Shown here: positions 56,122-64,000 of the stretch, one piece after another
Numbering within the stretch: position 1 is the stretch's first letter
Layout: the number at the start of each line of letters is the position of its first letter
DNA from: Pseudorhodobacter turbinis
GTDB lineage: Bacteria; Pseudomonadota; Alphaproteobacteria; Rhodobacterales; Rhodobacteraceae
Direction: 5' to 3'
Assembly (NCBI RefSeq): GCF_005234135.1
Contig: NZ_CP039964.1
Location: 124,001-188,000 of the forward strand
Length of the DNA: 64,000 nt
Translations under genes and position numbers: made by a program
Notes under the pieces: generated by a model
The model's database searches: none
The model's input: the letters and a program-made list of their open reading frames with translations, nothing else
Told to the model about the DNA's origin: nothing

Positions 56122-56613
56122 ATGATTGTCCGCGCCCTTGCCCTTGCAGGCGGTATTTCAGGGGCGGCGGCTTTGTCGCAATACCCTGAGTTCTCGCAGC
56201 AATATATCCAACGGCTTGGCGGGCAGGTGGATGCACTTACCCTGATGGTTGACGAATTTGACCGCTCTGCCAGTGCTAACGGGCTGACACGACGCGCAGC
56301 ACTTGACCAGATGCAAGGCACCCCGTTTCTGACCGCCCGCAAGGCCGATATGGAACGTGCCTTTGACCGGCAGGCGCGTTTGTCGCAAAACCTCACATTC
56401 CTGCGCCTCGCCACACCGTTAGAGCGAATTACCATGCCGCACCGTATGGCCGACCGCGATACAATACGCGCGACTTGGGCCGACTTTCGCCCTGCGCTGC
56501 CGCTAACGGTGGCGGGGGCTGTTGCTGCGGCCTTGGGGTTTTTGGGCGGTTGGGGGGCTGTTCGCTTGCTGCTTTGGCCATTGCGCAAAAAGCGGCGCGC
56601 CGCTTTGACGTGA
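56122..56613 (+). CDS. DUF2937 membrane protein
   Basis: The 163-residue protein begins with a short hydrophobic segment (RALALAGGISGAAALSQYPE), then FSQQYIQRLGGQVDALTLMV, and ends with a membrane helix (PLTVAGAVAAALGFLGGWGA) plus a basic tail KKRRAALT. This matches DUF2937, a small alphaproteobacterial envelope family of unknown role. It lies 18 bases after proS and 83 bases before the lolC start chosen here, in the same direction. Confidence 0.75.
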   Translation: MIVRALALAGGISGAAALSQYPEFSQQYIQRLGGQVDALTLMVDEFDRSASANGLTRRAALDQMQGTPFLTARKADMERAFDRQARLSQNLTFLRLATPLERITMPHRMADRDTIRATWADFRPALPLTVAGAVAAALGFLGGWGAVRLLLWPLRKKRRAALT

Positions 56614-56696
56614 ACTCGCTTAGGCTTGACCCTGCACCGCAATTCCCGCAGGTTCGCGCCAACTTACCGCCCGCCCCACTAAATGGAGACGCCGCC

Positions 56697-57992
56697 GTGC
56701 CCACCCCAACGTCCACCCCGCCTTTTGCGGCTTTTGAATGGATGATCGCATGGCGATACCTGCGTGCCAAACGGGCCGAAGGGGGTGTTTCCGTGATGAC
56801 ATGGATCAGCCTGATCGGCATTACCCTGGCCGTATTCGCGCTGATCGCCACGCTCTCGGTTCGGGCAGGGTTCCGGGCGGAGTTCGTTGATACGATCCTT
56901 GGGGCCAATGCCCATGTGACGATCTATGCCGCCCGACATGAAACCGCCGACGGGCGCACCATCAGCAGTTTTGAGGATTATGACGCGGCCGCGCGCGATG
57001 TTGCCGCGCTGGAGTTCGTGACCCGCGCCGCCCCAATGGTGCGCGGGCAGGTGATGATCACCGCAAACAGCCGCAATGCGGGCGCCGAGGTCTACGGTAT
57101 GCGTGCCGATGATGTGCGCAGCATTCCGCGTGTGGGCGACGGTGCAGATGCCGACGGCGACCTTGCCCGCTACGGTGAAGGGATCGCCATCGGGTCGGGC
57201 ATCGCACGAGAGTTGGGCGTTGGTTTGGGCGACCGCATCCGGCTTATTTCCCCCGATGGCGTGAAAACTGCCTTTGGCACCAGCCCGCGGGTTTCGGCCT
57301 ATGAGGTCGTCTATATCTTCACCGCTGGGCGCTATGATATTGACCGTACACGCATCTATATGCCGCTTGATGCCGCCCAGACCTATTTCAACCGTGAAGG
57401 GCTGGCGGATGAGCTGGAGGTGATGGTCAAACATCCCGAAGCGATCGGCACCGATGCGCAGATCGCCTTGATGCAGGCGGCGGGGCCTTATGGCAATGTC
57501 TGGACATGGAAGGACAGCTCGGGCGGGTTTTTGCGGGCGCTGGATATCGAGGATAACGTGATGTTTGTTATCCTTTCGGTTCTGGTTCTGATTGCGGCGA
57601 TGAATATCGTGTCGGGGTTGATCATGCTGGTGAAAAACAAGGGCCGTGATATTGGCATCTTGCGCACGATGGGGCTGACCGAGGGCTCAGTCTTGCGGAT
57701 TTTCTTTATCTGCGGGGCGTTTACCGGGATTATTGGTACGGGGTTGGGCGTTTTGCTTGGCTGCCTTTTCGCGATCTATATCGACCCGATCTTCTCATTG
57801 GTGAACTATGTATCGGGGGGCGGGGTCTGGGATCCGGCTATCCGTGGCATCTATGCGCTGCCCGCCAAGCTTCAACTGGGCGATGTGATGTCTGCGGTGG
57901 GGTTGTCGCTGGGGCTTTCGTTTGTTGTGACCATCTTTCCGGCCCGCCGTGCCGCGCGGATGAACCCTGTTGAGGCGCTGCGCTATGAATGA
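56697..57992 (+). CDS. lolC: LolC/LolE-type lipoprotein-releasing permease
   Basis: A GTG at 56697 with GGAG nearby gives 431 residues, the family's usual length; an in-frame extension back to 56475 overlaps the DUF2937 gene. It begins [20 protein letters not shown], has an N-terminal membrane helix, a periplasmic MacB-like domain (about 50-270), and three C-terminal helices with [20 protein letters not shown] and [19 protein letters not shown]. With LolD it extracts lipoproteins from the inner membrane for transfer to LolA. One LolC/E-type permease alone is normal in this group. Confidence 0.92.
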   Translation: MPTPTSTPPFAAFEWMIAWRYLRAKRAEGGVSVMTWISLIGITLAVFALIATLSVRAGFRAEFVDTILGANAHVTIYAARHETADGRTISSFEDYDAAARDVAALEFVTRAAPMVRGQVMITANSRNAGAEVYGMRADDVRSIPRVGDGADADGDLARYGEGIAIGSGIARELGVGLGDRIRLISPDGVKTAFGTSPRVSAYEVVYIFTAGRYDIDRTRIYMPLDAAQTYFNREGLADELEVMVKHPEAIGTDAQIALMQAAGPYGNVWTWKDSSGGFLRALDIEDNVMFVILSVLVLIAAMNIVSGLIMLVKNKGRDIGILRTMGLTEGSVLRIFFICGAFTGIIGTGLGVLLGCLFAIYIDPIFSLVNYVSGGGVWDPAIRGIYALPAKLQLGDVMSAVGLSLGLSFVVTIFPARRAARMNPVEALRYE

Positions 57993-58665
57993 TGTGATGC
58001 TGTCGCTGGAAAATGTGACCAAGGCCTATAACAAGGGTAAACCCGCCGAGGTGGTGGTCCTGCGCGGGGCCACGCTTTCGGTGGCGCGCGGTGAGGTGGT
58101 CGCGCTGGTCGCGCCCTCGGGGGCTGGGAAATCGACGCTTTTGCACATCGCGGGGCTGCTCGATACGGCCGATAGCGGGGAAATGCGGCTGGACGGCACC
58201 GATCTTGCAGGCCTGTCGGATCGCGCCAGAACACAGGCGCGGCGGCGGGATGTGGGGTTCATCTATCAGTTCCACCACTTGCTGCCCGAATTTACCGCGC
58301 TGGAAAATATCATCCTGCCGCAGCTTGCCAATGGTATCCCGCGCAAAGATGCCGAGGCCCGCGCGCGGCTTTTGCTGGACCAAGTGGGCGTCGGTCCCCG
58401 TGCGGATCATCGCCCCGCTGCTTTGTCTGGTGGCGAACAACAGCGCATCGCCTTTTGCCGCGCCTTGGCGAACGGCCCGCGCCTGCTTCTGGCGGATGAG
58501 CCGACGGGCAACCTTGATCCGGGGACCTCTGACCAAGTGTTCGGCGCGCTGATGACGCTGGTGCGTGAGACCGGCCTGTCCGCCTTGATCGCCACCCATA
58601 ATATGGAGCTGGCGGCGCGGATGGACCGTCTGGTGCGGCTGGAGGCGGGGCGGGTGATCCTCTGA
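57985..58665 (+). CDS. lolD: lipoprotein-releasing ABC ATPase
   Basis: The 226-residue ATPase has Walker [10 protein letters not shown], the Q loop ([18 protein letters not shown]), the signature LSGGEQQR, Walker [13 protein letters not shown] and the H-loop ATHNMELA. It powers LolC. The start overlaps the lolC end by eight bases. The serine in APSG replaces the usual GPSG glycine position, which is common in LolD proteins. Confidence 0.92.
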   Translation: MNDVMLSLENVTKAYNKGKPAEVVVLRGATLSVARGEVVALVAPSGAGKSTLLHIAGLLDTADSGEMRLDGTDLAGLSDRARTQARRRDVGFIYQFHHLLPEFTALENIILPQLANGIPRKDAEARARLLLDQVGVGPRADHRPAALSGGEQQRIAFCRALANGPRLLLADEPTGNLDPGTSDQVFGALMTLVRETGLSALIATHNMELAARMDRLVRLEAGRVIL

Positions 58666-58747
58666 CCTGTTCACGCGATGTTCAAGCAGTTGTGTGTCGC
58701 GTGTCGCGCGATCAATGCTAGGACAGGTGGCATTTACAGGAGTCCTT

Positions 58748-59395
58748 ATGTTTCGCATCCTTTCCGCCGCGCTCATAGCCGCGTCACTTGCACCCGCCGC
58801 AATGGCAGAGGGCGTGGCGTTTGATAAGTCATGGTCCACGCAGCGGTTTTCGCTGTTTTCGTCGAATAAATACGGGTTCAAGGGGCGGGAACTTTCCATC
58901 GCGTCCAATGGGTCTGTATCGCTGGCCTATACCCGTGTGGCAGAACCCCAGTGGGGGGCGAAATCGGCGAAATGGTCATGGGCCGTCAGCCAATCGGTGC
59001 CTGCAACGGATCTGGCGAAAAAGGGCGGCGATGATCGCAATGCATCGCTCTATTTCGTGTTCCTGCCCGAGGCAGAGGCAAAAGCATTGGGCGCCAAGGC
59101 CGATGTGCGCAAACTGTTGACCAGCTCGTCTGCGCGGGTTCTGGTTTATTCATGGGGTGATGATCGAGGGCGCGGCACGGTTCTGTCCAGCCCTTACCTT
59201 GGCAGTCGCGGCAAGACCATTTTGCTGCGTGCGGCTGGTACAGGGAACCACGCCGAACAGGTCAATTTGACGGCCGACTACAAGCGTGCCTTTGGCGGGC
59301 GGGCAGGGGCATTGGTGGGGTTGGCGGTCTCGGCGGATTCGGATGATACCAAAAGCCGCATCCGCGCCAGCATCACGGGGCTTTCGCTGAACTAA
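58748..59395 (+). CDS. DUF3047 exported protein
   Basis: The ATG at 58748 follows CAGGAGTCCTT. The 215-residue product has a signal peptide (FRILSAALIAASLAPAAMAE) and a beta-rich domain with AKWSWAVSQSVPATDLAKKG and ARVLVYSWGDDRGRGTVLSS, the DUF3047 pattern. It is predicted periplasmic, with unknown role. Its 3' end overlaps the end of the convergent DMT-type gene by 23 bases. Confidence 0.75.
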   Translation: MFRILSAALIAASLAPAAMAEGVAFDKSWSTQRFSLFSSNKYGFKGRELSIASNGSVSLAYTRVAEPQWGAKSAKWSWAVSQSVPATDLAKKGGDDRNASLYFVFLPEAEAKALGAKADVRKLLTSSSARVLVYSWGDDRGRGTVLSSPYLGSRGKTILLRAAGTGNHAEQVNLTADYKRAFGGRAGALVGLAVSADSDDTKSRIRASITGLSLN

Positions 59396-59837
59396 GCTGG
59401 ATCAGGGCGACGCCTGCGATCATCAGGATGATGCCTGCGCCGCGCGCAAGGGTCATCGGTTTCATCAGCGCGCCGAACAGGCCGAAATGGTCGATCAATG
59501 CGGCCATAACCATCTGACCGATCAGCACAAAAAACACTGCATTGCCGACCCCGAACTTCGGGGCGATTGTGGTGATGGAAATTAAGTAGAACGCCACAAG
59601 AAGCCCCGCCAGAAACAGGTGCTTTGGCTGTGTCGGTGCCAAGCCGAGCGGACCAAGGCCACCTGACAGCAAGGTGGTGGCCAAGGCGGCCGAGAATGCA
59701 ATGACGAACAGAATCATCGCTGCCGCCGAAGGGCTGCCGATCCGCGCGCCCAATTGCGCATTCAGCGCCGCAAGAACGGGAATGCCGATGCCTGCGGCAA
59801 GCATAATCGCGCCATAGCGCAGGGTCTCGGGGGTCAT
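59373..59837 (-). CDS. DMT-type small membrane transporter (YdcZ/DUF606)
   Basis: The 154-residue protein has five hydrophobic helices and the pattern GIGIPVLAALNAQLGARIGS with LAGLLVAFYLISITTIAPKF and VLIGQMVMAALIDHFGLFGA, which marks the YdcZ (DUF606) branch of the drug/metabolite transporter superfamily. Such half-size proteins work as dimers. The substrate is unknown. It converges on the DUF3047 gene. Confidence 0.8.
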   Translation of the reverse strand: MTPETLRYGAIMLAAGIGIPVLAALNAQLGARIGSPSAAAMILFVIAFSAALATTLLSGGLGPLGLAPTQPKHLFLAGLLVAFYLISITTIAPKFGVGNAVFFVLIGQMVMAALIDHFGLFGALMKPMTLARGAGIILMIAGVALIQLSSAKAP

Positions 59838-59961
59838 GGCTGGGCCTTTGGCTGTTACTTTGGCGCAGCTTAACGTGGTTCGTCAGATGTGCGAGCGCTT
59901 TTTGCAAGTCAGCCGCAATGTTTGGCCGCGCCGGTGTACGACTGGCACGGCCACATGGCGA

Positions 59962-60093
59962 TTACTTGATCTTTTTGCCCGCGATGGTAGTGCCATCCTT
60001 GCCTGCGTTGGAATTGGCGGTGGCCAAGACCTTGGGCGTTTCCTTTTTAGGCTTCTTGGTTTCTTTATTGCCGCGATTTTTATCTTTGGACAT
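59962..60093 (-). CDS. small basic protein, 43 residues
   Basis: The ATG at 60093 follows TTAAGGGGGACCCC, a strong ribosome site. The product MSKDKNRGNKETKKPKKETP continues to GKDGTTIAGKKIK. It is very lysine-rich and soluble, with no cysteine. Similar short basic proteins occur in other alphaproteobacteria next to unrelated genes. It may bind nucleic acid or ribosomes. Function unknown. Confidence 0.6.
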   Translation of the reverse strand: MSKDKNRGNKETKKPKKETPKVLATANSNAGKDGTTIAGKKIK

Positions 60094-60330
60094 GGGGTCC
60101 CCCTTAAAGACAGAGTTCCGCTTTGGCCTGTGCCGCGCGGATCGCTGCCACCGGGCCGTGGCTTGACCGAAAAGGTCATGGCGCTGGCCGTCGGCGGACA
60201 TCAGGGGCGGGCCGTGCGTGCGGACCCGGAGCCTGTGGAATGAAGATGGGCCTCAGTTTACACAAGCGCAAGGGGAAGATGCATGCAAGTGCCTCTTTCG
60301 CCGCCCTTCGCGGGCTGATATGGCTGGCGT

Positions 60331-61098
60331 ATGCTTAGTTATCAACACCATTACCATGCCGGAAACCCGGCCGATGTCCACAAACACGCGCTTTTGGCGT
60401 GGATGCTGGATTACCTTGTCCAAAAAGACAAGCCCATCACCTATCTGGAAACCCACGCCGGACGCGGGCTTTATGATCTGGGCGATGAGGCTGCCTTGAA
60501 AACCGGAGAGGCGGAAAAGGGCGTTCTGGCGCTGGAACAACATCTGCCCAAGGATCATCCCTATCGGCAGCGCCTGAATGAGGTGCGGTTCAAATACGGC
60601 GAGGCGGCCTATCCCGGATCGCCCTTGATTGCCGCGATGACCCTGCGCGAGCAAGATACGATCCATCTGGCAGAGCTTCACCCCGGCGAAAATGCGATTT
60701 TGGCCGAGCATCTGACCCAATGGGATGCGCATATCCGCCAGCAAGACGGGTTCAAACTGGCGCAGGCCGTTTGTCCGCCCACCCCGCGCCGCGGAATGAT
60801 GCTGGTGGACCCGTCCTATGAGGTGAAGGCCGAATATGACAGCATCCCCAAGGAGATGGCGCAGATCGCGCGCAAGTGGAATGTCGGCATTCTGGCGCTG
60901 TGGTATCCGTTGCTGACCTCGGGCACGCATGGCCCCATGCTGGCGCAACTGACGCAAAGCTTCCCTGATGCGCTGCGCCATGAGGTCCGCTTTGGCCCCG
61001 TACGCGACGGTCACCGGATGATCGGATCAGGCATGTTTATCATCAACCCGCCTTACGGGTTGGCCGAACACGCCAAGACCGTGTCCAAGATATTTTAG
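60331..61098 (+). CDS. rlmJ: 23S rRNA (adenine-2030-N6)-methyltransferase
   Basis: The 255-residue enzyme begins MLSYQHHYHAGNPADVHKHA, the RlmJ signature, with the AdoMet region YLETHAGRGLYDL and the catalytic DPSYEVKAEYD. It methylates adenine 2030 of 23S rRNA. The late FIINPPYGL is also characteristic. Length and motifs are complete. The start lies just after a short intergenic region containing no terminator that I can see. Confidence 0.93.
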   Translation: MLSYQHHYHAGNPADVHKHALLAWMLDYLVQKDKPITYLETHAGRGLYDLGDEAALKTGEAEKGVLALEQHLPKDHPYRQRLNEVRFKYGEAAYPGSPLIAAMTLREQDTIHLAELHPGENAILAEHLTQWDAHIRQQDGFKLAQAVCPPTPRRGMMLVDPSYEVKAEYDSIPKEMAQIARKWNVGILALWYPLLTSGTHGPMLAQLTQSFPDALRHEVRFGPVRDGHRMIGSGMFIINPPYGLAEHAKTVSKIF

Positions 61099-61115
61099 CA
61101 AGAGGGGTAAAGGGA

Positions 61116-61409
61116 ATGGCCAAAGGATATTGGGTGGCCCATGTCGACGTGCATGACCCGCAGGCCTATGAGGCGTATCGCGCCGCCAATGCCGTGGCGT
61201 TCGCAAAATATGGCGCACGGTTTCTGGTGCGCGGCGCGCCGCAAACGCAGGTCGAAGGGGCCTGCCGTGCGCGCACTGTAGTCATCGAATTTCCTAGCCT
61301 GCAAGCGGCGCATGATTGTTACAACAGCCCTGAATACCAAGCGGCCAAAGCGCTGCGCGATCCGGTCTCAACCGGTGATTGCTTGATTGTCGAAGGCTAT
61401 GAGGGCTGA
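61116..61409 (+). CDS. DUF1330 domain protein
   Basis: The 97-residue protein begins AKGYWVAHVDVHDPQAYEAY and has GARFLVRGAPQTQVEG, VVIEFPSLQAAHDCYNSPEY and DCLIVEGYEG, the complete ferredoxin-like dimeric barrel of DUF1330. Role unknown. It starts 17 bases after rlmJ with AAAGGG upstream and is probably co-transcribed. Confidence 0.85.
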   Translation: MAKGYWVAHVDVHDPQAYEAYRAANAVAFAKYGARFLVRGAPQTQVEGACRARTVVIEFPSLQAAHDCYNSPEYQAAKALRDPVSTGDCLIVEGYEG

Positions 61410-61415
61410 GGGGAT

Positions 61416-62777
61416 CTAGCCGGGCTTGGGCGCCGTGGTCCAGAACCGCCAAAGCAACAAGCCAGCCGCCACGCTAAGCCCCACTGTCAGCCCCAGCCAC
61501 AATCCCGGCCCGCCAAGCCCCATCGGGAAGGCCAGCACATAGCTTGCCGGAATACCGATCACCCAATAGCTCAGGGCGGCCAGCCACATCGGCACCTTGG
61601 TATCCTGCATCCCGCGCAGGAACCCCAGCGCCATGACCTGTGTGGCATCGACCATCTGAAACAGGGCGGAAAGCGCCAGCAGGGTGGTACCAAAAGCCAC
61701 GATAGAGGCGCTTTGCGGGTTGGCGTTGTCCAGAAACAGCGCGATGATTTGCGCGGGCAGCGTCAGGAACAGCACCACCATCGTCACCCCGAAACCGAGG
61801 GACATCATCAAGGCCACCTTGGCCCCGTCGCGCAGGCTTTGCGCATTGTTTTGCCCCATCGCGCGGCCGACACGCACGGTGGCAGCATTCGAAAGCCCCA
61901 GATGCACCATAAAGGCCAGTGCCGTTACTTCCAATGCGATGCCATGGGCGGCCAGCTCCATCGTGCCGATCCAGCCCATCATGATCGCGGATGCCTGAAA
62001 CAAACCGCCCTCGGCCAGCCCCGTCAATCCAATCGGCCAGCCGATCCGGTAAACCTGCTGCATCGCTTGCCAATCGGGCCGCCAGAACCGTTGAAACAGG
62101 TTGAAGCGTTTCAATTCCGGCACCCAATGCGCATAGAGGGCCAAGGCGACAAAGGTCACCGCCTGTGTAAAGACCGAGGCGATCGCCGCCCCTTTGACGC
62201 CAAGTTCCGGCGCGCCCCAATTGCCGAAAATCAGCGCATAGTTCACGCCCGCATTCATCACCACAGCCGCCACCGTGACCCAAAGCACGACTTGGGTTTT
62301 TTCAAGTGCTGCAAGATAGCTTTTCAGGCTCATCACCAGCAGGGTGGGGATCATGCCAAGGCCGGCAATGCGCAAGTATACCTGTGCAGTGGCCGCGACA
62401 TCGGGTTCTTGCCCTAAGGCCAGCAAGAGCGACCCTGACCACCAGAAAACCGGATAGCAAAGCACCCCAAAGCCGATGGAAAGCCACAGCCCCATGCGGG
62501 TATCGCGGCGGACCTGAACCTCATCGCCGCGCCCGAGGGCTTGGGCGACCATCGGCATGACCGCCTGACCAAAGCCTGCACCAAGAATAAAGATGATAAA
62601 GAAAAGCGACGCGCCCAGCACGACAGAGGCCAGCTCTAGCACCCCGTACCATCCGAGCATGACAGTGTCGGTCACATGCAGCATCATCTGCGCCAGATGG
62701 CTGCCGACAAGTGGTAGGCCCAGCGTTAGCAGGGCGCGGGCATGTTGTGGTTTGCTTATAATGGGTGCGCTGTTCAT
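61416..62777 (-). CDS. MATE-family multidrug efflux protein
   Basis: The 453-residue membrane protein has 12 predicted helices and the MATE duplications: LGLPLVGSHLAQMMLHVTDT with MLGWYG near the N-terminus and IGWPIGLTGLAEGGLFQASA at the start of the second half. It would exchange cationic drugs or metabolites for Na+ or H+. It ends seven bases from the convergent DUF1330 stop. The NorM branch is likely. Confidence 0.88.
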   Translation of the reverse strand: MNSAPIISKPQHARALLTLGLPLVGSHLAQMMLHVTDTVMLGWYGVLELASVVLGASLFFIIFILGAGFGQAVMPMVAQALGRGDEVQVRRDTRMGLWLSIGFGVLCYPVFWWSGSLLLALGQEPDVAATAQVYLRIAGLGMIPTLLVMSLKSYLAALEKTQVVLWVTVAAVVMNAGVNYALIFGNWGAPELGVKGAAIASVFTQAVTFVALALYAHWVPELKRFNLFQRFWRPDWQAMQQVYRIGWPIGLTGLAEGGLFQASAIMMGWIGTMELAAHGIALEVTALAFMVHLGLSNAATVRVGRAMGQNNAQSLRDGAKVALMMSLGFGVTMVVLFLTLPAQIIALFLDNANPQSASIVAFGTTLLALSALFQMVDATQVMALGFLRGMQDTKVPMWLAALSYWVIGIPASYVLAFPMGLGGPGLWLGLTVGLSVAAGLLLWRFWTTAPKPG

Positions 62778-62802
62778 CCATCAGCATTAGCCGCACAAAT
62801 GC

Positions 62803-62834
62803 AGCCGGGCAAGAGCGCTTGCTCTCGCCCGGCT
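62803..62834 (-). terminator. strong hairpin downstream of ppk2
   Basis: AGCCGGGC (62803-62810) pairs with GCCCGGCT (62827-62834), extended by AGAGC/GCTCT around a short loop. It lies 30 bases after the ppk2 stop. A clear T run on the minus strand is missing, so termination may be partial. Confidence 0.5.
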
Positions 62835-62864
62835 TAAAAGTGGAATCAATCCACCCGCATGTGG

Positions 62865-63833
62865 TCAGGCGTGCGCGTCTGCCCGACCATTGAGCTTTGC
62901 GTTTGTGGGCCGGGAAATATCCAGCGGCACCGCGGAGGCCTCTTCCATATTGATAACCTGATCGGCCTTGCCGACGATCAACGGATCGGGCTGGCCGACC
63001 ACAGCGACATCCTTGCCGGGGTAATCGAGGCTTGCCAGAAAGTGCCGCATACAGTTTAGCCGCGCGCGCTTTTTCTGGTTGGACTTCACGACAGTCCAAG
63101 GCGCATCGGCGGTGTCGGTATAAAAGAACATCGCCTCCTTGGCTTCGGTATAATCATCCCAACGCCCCAAGGAGGCCTTGTCGATGGGCGACAGCTTCCA
63201 GCGTTTAAGCGGGTCTGTTTCGCGACTTTTGAAGCGGGCGCGCTGTTCCTCTTGGGTGACCGAGAACCAGTATTTATAAAGCCGGATACCGGAGCGGACG
63301 AGCATCTGTTCGACCTGTGGGGCCTGACGCATGAATTCCAGATATTCCGCAGGGTTACAAAAGCCCATCACCCGTTCCACACCGGCGCGGTTGTACCATG
63401 AACGGTCAAAGAAAACGATCTCGCCCTTGGTGGGCAGATGTTCCAGATAGCGTTGGAAAAACCACTGGCCCGTTTCACGCTCACCGGGTTTGGAAAGGGC
63501 CACCACGCGGGCATAGCGCGGGTTGAGATGCTCCATAAACCGTTTGATGGTTCCGCCCTTGCCGGCGGCATCGCGGCCCTCCATCAAGACCACGAACTTC
63601 TGTCCGGTTTCTTGCGCCCAAAGCTGCACCTTCAACAGTTCGGCCTGAAGCTGCGCTTTCTCGGCCTCATATGTTTTACGCTTCATCTTGCGTTTGTAGG
63701 GGTATTTGCCTTGCTCGAATGTCATGCGCAACGTCTCGGTGGTGACGGGAATTTGTTGCTCCACACCTACGGATTTACGTGCTTTTTTGACCTTTTGGGC
63801 CTTACCGGATTTCTTCGCCGTCTTCGCAGCCAT
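62865..63833 (-). CDS. ppk2: polyphosphate kinase 2
   Basis: The ATG at 63833 follows ATGGAGGCATC. The 322-residue protein has a lysine-rich N-terminus (about 1-30), then the PPK2 core with Walker A MEGRDAAGKGGTIKRF, the lid GERETGQWFFQRYLEHLP and Walker B FFDRSWYNRAGVE. PPK2 enzymes use polyphosphate to phosphorylate nucleoside di- or monophosphates; the sequence suits a one-domain class I type (NDP). It is unlinked to ppk1/ppx but only 11 kb away. Confidence 0.9.
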   Translation of the reverse strand: MAAKTAKKSGKAQKVKKARKSVGVEQQIPVTTETLRMTFEQGKYPYKRKMKRKTYEAEKAQLQAELLKVQLWAQETGQKFVVLMEGRDAAGKGGTIKRFMEHLNPRYARVVALSKPGERETGQWFFQRYLEHLPTKGEIVFFDRSWYNRAGVERVMGFCNPAEYLEFMRQAPQVEQMLVRSGIRLYKYWFSVTQEEQRARFKSRETDPLKRWKLSPIDKASLGRWDDYTEAKEAMFFYTDTADAPWTVVKSNQKKRARLNCMRHFLASLDYPGKDVAVVGQPDPLIVGKADQVINMEEASAVPLDISRPTNAKLNGRADAHA

Positions 63834-63948
63834 GATGCCTCCATTCCAAAGATGTGATGCCCTGCAACTTTGCCCCAACTTGATGAACGCAAGGTAACAA
63901 GAATGAGGCATCTTAGCACATAGACAAAAAGCCGCGCCTTGATCGGGG

Positions 63949-64000
63949 TCAATCTTTGCTGGCTTTGTTGGTGGTTTCTTCGGGAACCGTAAAATCCCCC
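63949..64000 (-). CDS. 3' end of a gene running off the window
   Basis: The last 16 codons on the minus strand read GDFTVPEETTNKASKD and end in TGA at 63949-63951. The composition is coding-like and the stop lies 115 bases upstream of ppk2 in the same direction. The product cannot be told from this short piece. Confidence 0.35.
   Translation of the reverse strand, partial: GDFTVPEETTNKASKD

Overview
The window looks like a chromosome segment of a marine-type alphaproteobacterium of the Rhodobacterales (Roseobacter group). The evidence is the Rhodobacterales-style propionate block (pccB, small genes, pccA, DUF4174 gene, methylmalonyl-CoA mutase), the HdaA-type replication regulator next to ppk1, the short alphaproteobacterial prolyl-tRNA synthetase followed by lolC/lolD, and high GC content with GTG/ATG starts. 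No rRNA, tRNA or CRISPR array was seen.

Layout. (1) 1-8344 is a decaying metal-resistance and envelope-redox block: a SHOCT gene with a frameshift, a Tat-exported dioxygenase-fold gene with a stop in its signal peptide, a haem b ferric-reductase-like membrane protein, a PQQ-type sugar dehydrogenase, a DUF411 protein, a dsbB stump, an isoprenylcysteine methyltransferase joined to a frameshifted lspA, a CadA/ZntA-type P1B ATPase and its divergent MerR regulator. (2) 8345-17056 is a patchwork: an IS256-family remnant, a 1.5-kb-residue autotransporter, an IS3 scrap, a broken hsdR, and an isolated transposon end. (3) 17057-37118 is a 20-kb Tn7-like transposon with matching terminal repeats and a 5-bp target duplication (CAACT). 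Its transposition operon is tnsA-tnsB-tnsC-tniQ. Its cargo looks defensive: a uracil-DNA-glycosylase-fold protein, a two-gene membrane module, a complete type I restriction-modification operon whose fourth, overlapping gene encodes an HNH-like protein, a calcineurin-like phosphoesterase, and a later IS3 insertion. (4) 37119-46221 is the propionyl-CoA carboxylase / methylmalonyl-CoA mutase locus, with TTTGCAAA-type operator repeats in front of pccB. (5) 46222-64000 is core genome: a long leftward operon (perM, hdaA, ppk1, ppx, VOC, TerB/DnaJ, EEP nuclease, small exported protein), then rightward proS, DUF2937, lolC, lolD, DUF3047, and rlmJ, DUF1330, a MATE pump and ppk2.

How the parts connect. 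The transposon entered the pccB upstream region exactly at the tip of a decayed, homologous right end of an older element. A broken hsdR lies just inside that older end, so one Tn7-like island carrying a type I system seems to have been followed by another at the same spot. Downstream, pccAB and the mutase convert propionyl-CoA to succinyl-CoA. Separately, ppk1, ppx and ppk2 sit within 15 kb and would make and break polyphosphate.

The best candidates for undescribed biology are the hsdRMS-HNH four-gene operon, the two-gene membrane module at 25172-26856, the glycosylase-like gene and the putative regulator with nested inverted repeats, all inside the transposon.
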